Below, in pieces: positions 1 through 5,301 of a DNA stretch of 6,302 nucleotides; positions within the stretch are counted from its first letter, which is position 1, and each line of letters opens with the position of its first letter. The stretch comes from Sedimentisphaerales bacterium (GTDB lineage Bacteria > Planctomycetota > Phycisphaerae > Sedimentisphaerales > SM23-30), in contig DAOVXR010000111.1 in NCBI GenBank assembly GCA_030636065.1, positions 1 to 6,302 of the forward strand, read 5' to 3'. Under the pieces are notes generated by a model. It was not told the origin of the DNA. It worked only from the letters and a program-made list of their open reading frames with translations, and made no database searches. Both the position numbers and the translations under genes were made by a program.

Positions 1-1
1 A

Positions 2-1180
2 AAGAAAATAAAGGAACTCGTATGCGATGAAGATTCATCACTCAATGGCCGTAAAATGAACACGGCCTATATGATACAGGCCTGGTTTGAGAAAATGCAA
101 GGCACTCAACAGCCGCTCTACGGCTATGAGAAAACCTATCCAATGTTTTCCAAGGCGGTCGAGTGTCGCAAAAAAATAGAAAACCTAAAAAAAATAGAAA
201 ATCGCAAAAAAATAGATGCCATCCTCGCTGACATAACCAGTGAAAAGACCAGCAAGCAATTGAAAGAACTTATAAGTAAAATACCTGATAATGGTAATTT
301 TGAGCCGCAAACCCTTAAAGGCAATCTCCTGAAAGGTTGCAGGGATATTGACAAAAACGAGCGAATTCTGAGACGCTGCAAAGTTCAGGATATGGTTACA
401 TTCATGATGGTTAAAGAAACGTTGACAGATCAACTGGCCTTTAAAACTGAGGATAATAAGGATAAGGGAAATCCCTTAAAGCTTGAAAATATTATCCCAA
501 AAACGAAAGATGATAAAACAATTTTCAATCGACCTATCACCTGTACAACCGAAGTGTCAATTCCCTTTGGTACCGGCGAAACCCATCACGATAAGGGTTA
601 TGTTGATTTTATAAAAAACAGATACGAAGGTCTCTATAGTTTTATTCAAAAAAACAAAAAAATAGAGCTTAAATATAAAATCACATCGGAGAATACCAAA
701 CTTAAAGATTTGGGTAAATATCGTCGCTATTTTTATGACCGCCGTTTGCCCGGCCTTTTGATATGGAAATATCCACCGAATGCCAAAAGCGGGTCTGAAA
801 TTAAATACTCTGATATTGAAGACCAGATCAAGGCTTACCAGCAACATAGGCTGAAAATCGCCGGTCTGTTATATGTTCTGGAGAAAAAAGTCATTGAACG
901 CTGGGTGTCTCCGGAGGAGTTGAGCGGCGAGGGTTATATTTCTTTTAATCAGGTAATAGAAAAACTCAAAGAGCGGCTGCCGGAATCCAACGATAAGTGC
1001 GATACACTTTTGAACATCAGAAATGCCGTTTATCACAACCAGTTTCCGGTATATGAAGATGCGATTGAAAATGCTGATGGTGAAAAAATCGCCGACAAAA
1101 TGCTTGCTGTTACGGAAGACTACGTCAACGATATTACAAAACAGATAACCCAAAGTGATAAGGAATTGGAAAATGTTTGA
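2..1180 (+). CDS. cas13b: Cas13b, C-terminal part (type VI-B CRISPR RNA-guided RNase), 5' end outside window
   Basis: Cas13b is a single-protein, crRNA-guided RNase with two HEPN domains. Only the last 392 residues are visible. The frame is open to the left edge, so the ATG at 56 is internal and the N-terminal HEPN domain is not seen. The C-terminal HEPN motif R-x4-H is present as RNAVYH (Arg codon 1019-1021, His codon 1034-1036), followed by NQFP as is usual in the family. The stretch NERILRRCKVQDMVTFMM (about residues 119-136 of the visible part) resembles a conserved Cas13b block from memory, as does the NTAYMIQ...QPLYGYEKTYP region just after the left edge. The gene is A-rich compared with its neighbours. 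It contains three tandem copies of an 18-bp unit (167-220, peptide KKIEN-like). The stop overlaps the next gene by 8 nt, suggesting translational coupling. Whether the protein is full-size (about 1100 aa) or a compact Cas13b cannot be judged here. Confidence 0.9.
   Translation, partial: KKIKELVCDEDSSLNGRKMNTAYMIQAWFEKMQGTQQPLYGYEKTYPMFSKAVECRKKIENLKKIENRKKIDAILADITSEKTSKQLKELISKIPDNGNFEPQTLKGNLLKGCRDIDKNERILRRCKVQDMVTFMMVKETLTDQLAFKTEDNKDKGNPLKLENIIPKTKDDKTIFNRPITCTTEVSIPFGTGETHHDKGYVDFIKNRYEGLYSFIQKNKKIELKYKITSENTKLKDLGKYRRYFYDRRLPGLLIWKYPPNAKSGSEIKYSDIEDQIKAYQQHRLKIAGLLYVLEKKVIERWVSPEELSGEGYISFNQVIEKLKERLPESNDKCDTLLNIRNAVYHNQFPVYEDAIENADGEKIADKMLAVTEDYVNDITKQITQSDKELENV
167..220 (+). repeat. 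Three tandem 18-bp units inside cas13b
   Basis: Three consecutive in-frame 18-bp units (167-184, 185-202, 203-220) encode RKKIEN, LKKIEN and RKKIDA. Each holds an A-tract of 7, 8 and 7 bases followed by a TAGA. The repeat keeps the reading frame. Copy-number change would alter the protein by six residues, while slippage in an A-tract would shift the frame. Confidence 0.85.
1160..1164 (+). promoter_or_regulatory. Ribosome binding site deciding the csx28 start
   Basis: AAGGA lies inside the end of cas13b, 8 nt before the ATG at 1173. It favours that ATG over the in-frame GTG at 1155, which has no such site at a proper distance. Confidence 0.7.
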
Positions 1181-1733
1181 TCTACTTGCCCAGACGCAGA
1201 CGGCGACAGCTACAAACTGGTCGCTGGAACTATTAAAGCTGGTATTGCCGGCAATATTCGGTTTTTTGGCGGTATGGTTAGGGTTGTGGGTATGGCATCG
1301 GCAAAAACGCAGTGAGCCGAAATACCAATCGCTTGGGTATCTCAACCAGAAGCGACTTGACGGTCTGCTAAAGGCTTGGTCGCTTTTGGCGTATATGACG
1401 GATGTTGAGAATCCAAAGGCCGTTATGCTGTGGGAAAAAACAGGCCGCGAAACAGTATATTACCTGCGCCCCGAGCAGGCGAGGGAGTATATGATAGCGT
1501 TGGCCGAGATGTTTTATGCGGACGGCTACGGCCTGTTGCTGGGACGGGAGATTAAGAATCTGTTTTATGAGTATCGTAGTCAGTTATATGGTGTACTGTT
1601 AAAAGCCAAAAGCCTGTCAGATGGTGGTAACCCAATTAGGCTGGAGAAAGATGAATTGGTTGGTCGGTTGAAAGAGATTTATAATGAACTTAACGAGAAG
1701 TTGCGGGAAGAACTGCAAAAAATAGAAAAATAA
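1173..1733 (+). CDS. csx28: Csx28-like membrane accessory protein of type VI-B2 CRISPR-Cas
   Basis: This is a 186-residue protein with one predicted membrane helix at about residues 20-41 (LLKLVLPAIFGFLAVWLGLW), then a basic HRQKR stop-transfer and a mostly helical soluble domain ending in a charged coiled-coil-like tail (residues 160-186). The position directly after cas13b, the 8-nt overlap, the size and the single N-terminal helix match Csx28. Csx28 is the VI-B2 accessory protein known to form a membrane pore and strengthen Cas13b defence. Csx27 of VI-B1 has several membrane segments and fits less well. Known Csx28 proteins are described as having a divergent HEPN-like motif. Here the only His is at the membrane boundary (residue 42), so no R-x4-H is possible in the soluble domain. 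The nearest look-alike is YRSQLYG at residues 134-140. ATG 1173 was chosen because of the AAGGA site. The family call rests on context and architecture, not on a database match. Confidence 0.75.
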   Translation: MFDLLAQTQTATATNWSLELLKLVLPAIFGFLAVWLGLWVWHRQKRSEPKYQSLGYLNQKRLDGLLKAWSLLAYMTDVENPKAVMLWEKTGRETVYYLRPEQAREYMIALAEMFYADGYGLLLGREIKNLFYEYRSQLYGVLLKAKSLSDGGNPIRLEKDELVGRLKEIYNELNEKLREELQKIEK

Positions 1734-1752
1734 AACAGCATGGAACAAATGA

Positions 1753-1781
1753 TAGACCATTTTTTACGGAGAGATTTTAAT
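1753..1781 (+). promoter_or_regulatory. Possible promoter of the CRISPR array
   Basis: TAGACC (1753-1758) and TTTAAT (1776-1781) are separated by 17 bp, with 4/6 and 5/6 matches to the sigma-70 consensus. Transcription would start near 1788, about 30 nt before the first repeat. The region is AT-rich and chance matches are likely. The array could equally be transcribed from the cas operon. Confidence 0.35.
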
Positions 1782-1792
1782 GTAACACCAAA

Positions 1793-1827
1793 CTCTACAG
1801 CAGGTTGTAAAGCATCTGGCTGTAGAG
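1793..1827 (+). promoter_or_regulatory. Leader inverted repeat pairing with the first CRISPR repeat
   Basis: CTCTACAGC (1793-1801) is the exact reverse complement of GCTGTAGAG (1819-1827), the first nine bases of the intact CRISPR repeat, with a 17-nt loop between. In the pre-crRNA this would compete with the normal repeat hairpin. No T-tract follows, so it is not an intrinsic terminator. Confidence 0.6.
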
Positions 1828-1921
1828 GCCCTCGATTTGGAGGGTAGGTACAGCAGGGCAACGGGATCGGTGCCGGCCGGAGTAGGCCGTAGAGGCCCTT
1901 GGTTTGGGTGAATTAAAGAGG
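1819..1921 (+). CRISPR. Minimal type VI-B CRISPR array: intact repeat, one spacer, decayed terminal repeat
   Basis: Repeat 1 (1819-1854, 36 nt) is symmetric: GCTGTA pairs with TACAGC at the ends, and CCCTC with GAGGG inside, around a GATTTG loop. The length and fold match Cas13b repeats. The TTTGGAGGGTA core and the complementary ends resemble, from memory, the repeat of Bergeyella zoohelcum Cas13b in the same orientation, so the array is read on the + strand with cas13b. The spacer is 1855-1885 (31 nt; about 30 nt is typical). Repeat 2 (1886-1921) matches repeat 1 at 19 of its first 22 bases, then diverges, losing both the GAGGG and TACAGC arms. A decayed last repeat normally marks the leader-distal end, so the leader is 1734-1818. 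No further copies of the repeat are seen in the window. Confidence 0.85.
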
Positions 1922-2000
1922 GGGGGAAAATAAAGAAACTATGAAAGTCAGATGCTCGGAGGCGAATGGGTTACAATCGCCGGGCGTCATCTTTCTGCGT
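1922..2000. other. Non-coding stretch between CRISPR array and repeat element
   Basis: This starts with a purine-rich run (G-run then A-rich). It contains one weak 5-bp inverted repeat, GGCGA (1961-1965) with TCGCC (1977-1981). No convincing gene, promoter or terminator is seen. Confidence 0.5.
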
Positions 2001-2134
2001 CGGGTGCCCACCCTCGGAATATCCTATGATAAGATAAACCGGGTGCCACCTTTCCGCCGAAGGCGAACTTGTCCGCCGAAGGAGGAGCGGTGCTCTTGTT
2101 GTAATTGACAATTGAACGACAGCCTTTATAATAG
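2001..2134 (+). repeat. Dispersed promoter-bearing intergenic repeat, copy A
   Basis: This copy shares two blocks with copy B (5302-5410, inverted). A 32-bp left block (2001-2032 against 5379-5410) has one mismatch, and a 38-bp right block (2097-2134 against 5302-5339) has one mismatch. The middle differs in length (64 bp here, 39 bp in B), though both keep a GGGTGCC(A/G)CC motif. Copy A has an extra duplication of TCCGCCGAAGG (2053-2063 and 2072-2082) in that middle. The right end is a consensus promoter. No transposase or flanking duplication was recognised. It could be a MITE-like element or a duplicated promoter region. Confidence 0.85.
2105..2132 (+). promoter_or_regulatory. Perfect sigma-70 consensus promoter in copy A
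   Basis: TTGACA (2105-2110) and TATAAT (2127-2132) are spaced by 16 bp, reading rightward. The expected start is near 2139. The nearest downstream gene on this strand begins at 2527, so the transcript would have a leader of about 390 nt or be a non-coding RNA. Confidence 0.75.
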
Positions 2135-2210
2135 CAGCCGTAGCCTGGAAAAAAAGTAGCCCGGGCCGTACCCGCCATTTGGGATCGATTGTGTCGGCAA
2201 TTTTCTATTA

Positions 2211-2245
2211 TTCGTTATTGGGATTTCGTTATTGATTCGTCATTA
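2211..2245 (+). repeat. Short TTCGTTATTG repeats
   Basis: TTCGTTATTG occurs at 2211-2220 and 2225-2234, and a variant TTCGTCATTA at 2236-2245. This is an AT-rich intergenic repeat with no evident function. Confidence 0.6.
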
Positions 2246-2264
2246 GTTTTTGTTCTATTTATTT

Positions 2265-2387
2265 GAACAGTGGATCAGGTGAACAGGAGACCGTAGTGGA
2301 ACAGGTTGTTTCAATAATCGCTATTTATTTTACATACTCGTATTAACTGATTTTTCACCTGTTCTACTGCTCATCTGTTCCACTGCT
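2265..2387. repeat. Inverted cluster of GGAACAG-type repeats
   Basis: Variants of GTGGAACAG/GTGAACAG are found at 2265-2305 on the + strand, and as reverse complements at 2356-2387, flanking an AT-rich centre. One perfect pair is GAACAGGT (2299-2306) with ACCTGTTC (2357-2364). This resembles a short intergenic repeat family arranged as a large imperfect hairpin. Confidence 0.6.
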
Positions 2388-2389
2388 CT

Positions 2390-2485
2390 ATTTTTTGAGC
2401 ATAGCTCAAAAAATTGCAGGGTGGGCCTGTGGCCCACGCAGTACTCTGTATTTACGGTTTTTTTCATTATTAGGCCCGAAAGGGC
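2390..2485 (+). promoter_or_regulatory. Three consecutive hairpins in the leader of the DUF481 gene
   Basis: Hairpin 1 has an 11-bp perfect stem (2390-2400 with 2404-2414, loop ATA) around GAGC/GCTC. Hairpin 2 is GTGGGCC-TGT-GGCCCAC (2421-2437). Hairpin 3 is GCCC-GAAA-GGGC (2474-2485) with a GNRA tetraloop, 28 nt before the ribosome binding site. A T7 run lies at about 2457-2463. The set may form a structured 5' leader. It matches no riboswitch class I can name. Confidence 0.5.
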
Positions 2486-2513
2486 GGCAGAACACAATCT
2501 GTACAAAACGTGA

Positions 2514-2519
2514 AAGGAG
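2514..2519 (+). promoter_or_regulatory. Ribosome binding site of the DUF481 gene
   Basis: A strong AAGGAG lies 7 nt before the ATG at 2527 and decides the start in favour of that ATG over the in-frame TTG at 2395. Confidence 0.85.
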
Positions 2520-2526
2520 CTTTGTT

Positions 2527-3570
2527 ATGAAACGATATTTTTTCCTCATGGTAGTTCTCGGCTTTGCCGGCAGTAGCCTGGCGGATGTCTTGGTTTTCAA
2601 GAACGGCGACAGGCTTACTGGCACATTTGTGCGTATTACGGACGGTAAGCTGGTTTTCAAGGCCGAGTTGGCTGGTGAGGTAACAGTGGGCTTGGATGAT
2701 GTGCGGACGTTCGAGACTGTCGAGCCGATAGAGGTTCATTTGAAAGACGGTACCGTCATCAAGAGCAAGGCACGGCAGGATCAGCCCGGTCGTCTGGTTC
2801 TCGAGGCCACGGACATATTAAAGAAGCAGAGTTTTGTCTTCGCTGACATAGTGGCTGTCAATCCGCCGCCCAGGCCGAAGGTCAAATGGGCCGGCAATGT
2901 TACCGCCGGTCTGACCAGTACTCACGGCAATACTTTCTCGGAAAACGGTAGCGTCAATTTTGACGCCACCCGCCGTTCAGAAAAGGATCGTACCAACGTT
3001 TTCGGACGATACATGATCAGTCGCACGAAAGAAACAGACGCCTTGACCGGCAAGGAGGAGAAGGTTACTACTGCGGAAAGTTTCGCTATGGGTGGCAAGT
3101 ACGACTATTTCTTTAGTAAAAAACTCTATAGTTATATCAGCGGCAATTTCAAAAAGGACCATATTGCCGATCTGGACCGCCGTATTATTACCGGTGTTGG
3201 TTGTGGTTATCAGTGGATTGAGTCGGACAAGATGAATTTTTCGACTGATTTGGGTCTGTCGATTTTATGCGAGCAGTACACTACTAACGGCGAAACCACT
3301 AAAAGCGATGAGCTTGCTGTCCAGATGGGGTATCGTTTTGACAGGGAGCTTTATAAAGGGATCAACTTTTTCCATAACCTGATTTATTATCCCAGCGTAA
3401 CTGGTTCCGTCTCGGATTATTATTTAACAACGGACGCTGAAATTCGGGTTGCCCTGAACAAGTCGATGTTCGGTAGTTTCAAGGCGATCCTTGATTACGA
3501 TTCCACACCCGCCGAAAACGTCGGTGGCACTGATACGAAATATATCCTTGGCGTAGGCTGGAGTTTCTAA
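2527..3570 (+). CDS. Secreted DUF481 (YdiY-like) outer-membrane beta-barrel protein
   Basis: This 347-residue protein begins with a clear signal peptide (MKRYFFLMVVLGFAGSSLA, likely cut after Ala19). Residues 20 to about 110 contain two small beta-rich repeats, each with a K-N/D-G-D/T pattern (FKNGDRLTG and LKDGTVIKS), a common N-terminal module in such proteins. A Pro-rich linker (NPPPRP, about 125) leads to the DUF481 domain. This has alternating beta-strands with many Tyr/Phe residues, such as GGKYDYFFSKKLYSYISG and GVGCGYQWIES. It ends in GWSF; a terminal aromatic is typical of outer-membrane barrels. The family is widespread in Gram-negative bacteria, and its transported substrate, if any, is unknown. 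ATG 2527 has a strong AAGGAG site. No close partner gene is seen. The next gene starts 373 bp later and probably has its own promoter. Confidence 0.85.
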   Translation: MKRYFFLMVVLGFAGSSLADVLVFKNGDRLTGTFVRITDGKLVFKAELAGEVTVGLDDVRTFETVEPIEVHLKDGTVIKSKARQDQPGRLVLEATDILKKQSFVFADIVAVNPPPRPKVKWAGNVTAGLTSTHGNTFSENGSVNFDATRRSEKDRTNVFGRYMISRTKETDALTGKEEKVTTAESFAMGGKYDYFFSKKLYSYISGNFKKDHIADLDRRIITGVGCGYQWIESDKMNFSTDLGLSILCEQYTTNGETTKSDELAVQMGYRFDRELYKGINFFHNLIYYPSVTGSVSDYYLTTDAEIRVALNKSMFGSFKAILDYDSTPAENVGGTDTKYILGVGWSF

Positions 3571-3748
3571 GAACCAATCAACCTTTGTTGTGAAAGATGA
3601 GATATACAGTGTGCGGACGCCACATCTCCCCTTCTTGATATTGTAACCGCTTTGCGTCAAAAGAGTTACATGACATACTAACTCATTTCCTGCCTGACTG
3701 ACTAATCCCCCACCTATCGGAATACTCCCTATTTCACCAGAATATTTC

Positions 3749-3776
3749 TTGCCACCGATGTTAATATAGATAAAAT
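3749..3776 (+). promoter_or_regulatory. Candidate sigma-70 promoter of the cobalamin-binding protein gene
   Basis: TTGCCA (3749-3754) and TAAAAT (3771-3776) are spaced by 16 bp, each 5/6 to consensus. Transcription would start near 3783, giving a leader of about 160 nt. Confidence 0.45.
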
Positions 3777-3812
3777 AGCGAAAATAGTAAAGGTTTTTCC
3801 ACCTCTCCGACG

Positions 3813-3845
3813 ATAGGTACTATGTTACCTATTTTAACATTGTTA
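3813..3845. promoter_or_regulatory. Operator-like palindrome cluster
   Basis: ATAGGTA (3813-3819) and TACCTAT (3826-3832) form a perfect 7-bp inverted repeat with a 6-bp centre. TAACA-T-TGTTA (3835-3845) is a second palindrome, and TGTTA also occurs at 3823-3827. The cluster lies about 30 bp downstream of the likely transcription start, where a repressor could block transcription. Confidence 0.4.
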
Positions 3846-3943
3846 GTTTTGGAATTTTGCGAAAAAGGAATATTCGCTAATGGAGTCGTTTGTGTGATTG
3901 AGCACGGAAGTCATTACGCAAGCATTAGTTAAGGGAATAAAGA

Positions 3944-4657
3944 ATGAATCTCGAACAATTTTTACCAAAGTATCTCGAAAAATTGCTCCAGGGCGACCGT
4001 CTCGGCTGCCGCAAAATCCTCGGCGAAGCCCTCCAGACCGGCACGCCGGTGAATATTATATTTACTGATTTGTTTTGGCCTGTAATAGAGGAATTGGGCA
4101 GGCTTTACCGGGCGAATAAGATTGATATTATCACCGAGCACATGGCTACCCGTATCAATCGTACGCTGGTGGATCAATTACAAAGCAAATTGCCCCGACG
4201 TGAAGCACGCAATCTTAAAATCGTCGTAACCTGCGCCAATGACGAACCCGAAGAATTAGGCGCCCAGATGTGTGCCGATCTATTCGAATCGGACGGCTGG
4301 GAAGTCAGATTTATCGGCGGCGGTGTGCCTAATGATGAAATTATGGCCCAGGCAGGGATATTTCAACCCGATATTCTGTTCATCTACGGTACCAAACCCT
4401 CCGACGCACCAAAAGTAAGGCAACTGATGAATAGTATCCGAAACGTCGGCGCCTGTCCGCAAATTCGGTTTATGCTATCAGGCGGTGTGTTCAACCGGGC
4501 AGAAGGACTCTGGGACGAAATAGGAGCAGACCTGTTCGCGTCAACAGCCAAAGAAGCCCTGCAAGTGGCACTTACCGACCGCCGGGCAGACCTGTCGAAA
4601 CGCCAGAACCGACGCATATCAACTAAAAAGCAGGTTCCGGATATCAGTATGGTTTAA
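3944..4657 (+). CDS. Stand-alone cobalamin-binding (B12-binding) domain protein with helical cap, atypical ligand motif
   Basis: This 237-residue protein has the two-part layout of the cobalamin modules of MtaC, MetH and CarH. A four-helix cap spans about residues 1-85, and a Rossmann-like B12-binding domain about residues 91-212 (LKIVVTCAND...GADLFASTAKEAL). The cap shows LYRANKIDIITEHMATR (residues 54-70), matching the CarH-type W-x9-E-H motif, with Tyr55 in place of Trp and E65-H66 kept. The lower-ligand motif (D/E-x-H-x-x-G) reads E101-P-E103-E-L-G106, so the cobalt-coordinating His is Glu. LSGGVFNRAEGLWDEIGAD matches the usual distal part of the fold. There is no DNA-binding or methyltransferase domain. 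The tail (about 213-237) is basic. The start is supported by AAGGGA, 7 nt away. It converges on the flavoprotein gene with 4 bp between. It may be a B12 sensor or an adaptor that has lost B12 binding; its role is unknown. Confidence 0.8.
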   Translation: MNLEQFLPKYLEKLLQGDRLGCRKILGEALQTGTPVNIIFTDLFWPVIEELGRLYRANKIDIITEHMATRINRTLVDQLQSKLPRREARNLKIVVTCANDEPEELGAQMCADLFESDGWEVRFIGGGVPNDEIMAQAGIFQPDILFIYGTKPSDAPKVRQLMNSIRNVGACPQIRFMLSGGVFNRAEGLWDEIGADLFASTAKEALQVALTDRRADLSKRQNRRISTKKQVPDISMV

Positions 4658-4661
4658 AATA

Positions 4662-5249
4662 CTATTCAGTACGGTATGCCTCGGTGAGTTTTAAGCCGAG
4701 TTCGTGGGCTTCACGCATCGCGGTGGGATGTTGGCGGATGGCGCCAGGCTTGTCGATGCCCTCGAACAATAAATCGTCCCAATACTCCATCTCAAGGGCG
4801 TCGAAAAACCATTTCATGGTGACCCGGGCGCCGGCAAATACTTTGCTGCCGTGAGTAGCGCCGACAGAGATGAATACACCACGGCGAACAGGGGCGGCAG
4901 GGGGCCTCAATGGCAGCTTGCGAACATAACGGCGTGCCCAGAATACCTGGCAACGGTCAATAACCATCTTGGCCTGGGCGCAATGGGCCATAAAATAAAT
5001 GGGGGCGGCAAAGACCACGCAATCGGCCTTGGCCAAACCGGGATACAATAACCGCATATCATCGTCTATCTGACAAGTGTCGGCCCGCAGACAATAATCA
5101 CAATGCCGACAAGGACCAAGGTTTAACGAAGCAATACTGAACTTCTCAACCTCGCAGCCGGCATCGCCACAAGCTCGCAGAAATTCGTCGAGCAGCAACT
5201 CCGTATTACCGTGCCTGCGAGGACTACATGATAAACCCATGATTTTCAT
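4662..5249 (-). CDS. NADPH-dependent FMN reductase / iron-sulfur flavoprotein (Isf-like)
   Basis: This 195-residue protein has a flavodoxin-like fold. The N-terminal beta-strand and FMN phosphate loop are MKIMGLSCSPRRHGNT (residues 1-16), matching the G-x-S-P-R-x-x-G-N-T pattern of the family. Four cysteines, C47-x2-C50-x2-C53-x5-C59, match the compact 4Fe-4S motif of iron-sulfur flavoproteins, which move electrons between ferredoxin-like donors and small acceptors. AAPIYFMAHCAQAKMVIDR (about 82-100) is the conserved second flavin-binding segment. It is probably cytoplasmic; the substrate is unknown. The frame is open to a TTG at 5324, but that lies inside the promoter, upstream of the expected transcript start. 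The ATG at 5249 fits the family N-terminus, although its ribosome site is weak. It is driven by the consensus promoter in repeat copy B and converges on the cobalamin-binding protein gene, with no terminator hairpin between. Confidence 0.85.
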   Translation of the reverse strand: MKIMGLSCSPRRHGNTELLLDEFLRACGDAGCEVEKFSIASLNLGPCRHCDYCLRADTCQIDDDMRLLYPGLAKADCVVFAAPIYFMAHCAQAKMVIDRCQVFWARRYVRKLPLRPPAAPVRRGVFISVGATHGSKVFAGARVTMKWFFDALEMEYWDDLLFEGIDKPGAIRQHPTAMREAHELGLKLTEAYRTE

Positions 5250-5301
5250 TTCGCGTTCACTATCAAAAAAGCCAAGCGGGGTAAAACCCCACCCTATAAG
5301 A

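Larger units (their letters stand above)
3571..3943. other. Intergenic region with promoter and operator-like repeats
   Basis: No protein gene of normal size is seen. The left half (3571-3740) shows nothing convincing. The right half holds a candidate promoter (3749-3776), a palindrome cluster (3813-3845) and the ribosome binding site AAGGGA (3931-3936) of the next gene. A five-codon open frame (3880-3897) with AAGGA (3865-3869) 10 nt before it is noted but not claimed as a gene. Confidence 0.5.

Noticed and set aside
1155..1172. GTG at 1155 as the csx28 start
   Set aside because: There is no ribosome site at a proper distance, while ATG 1173 has AAGGA 8 nt before it and makes a short stop-start overlap.
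869..1345. 158-codon open frame on the - strand across the cas13b/csx28 junction
   Set aside because: It lies antisense to two well-supported genes and has no recognisable domain; treated as a shadow.
1766..1801. A further decayed CRISPR repeat before repeat 1
   Set aside because: Only the last six bases (TACAGC) match and the implied spacer would be 17 nt; better explained as a leader complement to repeat 1.
1987..2178. 63-codon frame on the - strand
   Set aside because: It lies wholly within repeat copy A and its promoter and has no protein-like features.
2390..2414. Hairpin as an intrinsic terminator
   Set aside because: The T-tract is before the GC stem and the A-tract after it on both strands, opposite to the order required for an intrinsic terminator.
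2395..2526. TTG at 2395 as start of the DUF481 protein
   Set aside because: It is inside a hairpin, and the added residues would bury the signal peptide. ATG 2527 has a strong ribosome site and begins the signal peptide.
3880..3897. Five-codon leader peptide before the cobalamin-protein gene
   Set aside because: A ribosome-like AAGGA precedes it, but so short a frame is expected by chance and the peptide shows no attenuator pattern.
4851..5051. 66-codon frame on the + strand
   Set aside because: It is antisense to the flavoprotein gene, with no ribosome site or domain.
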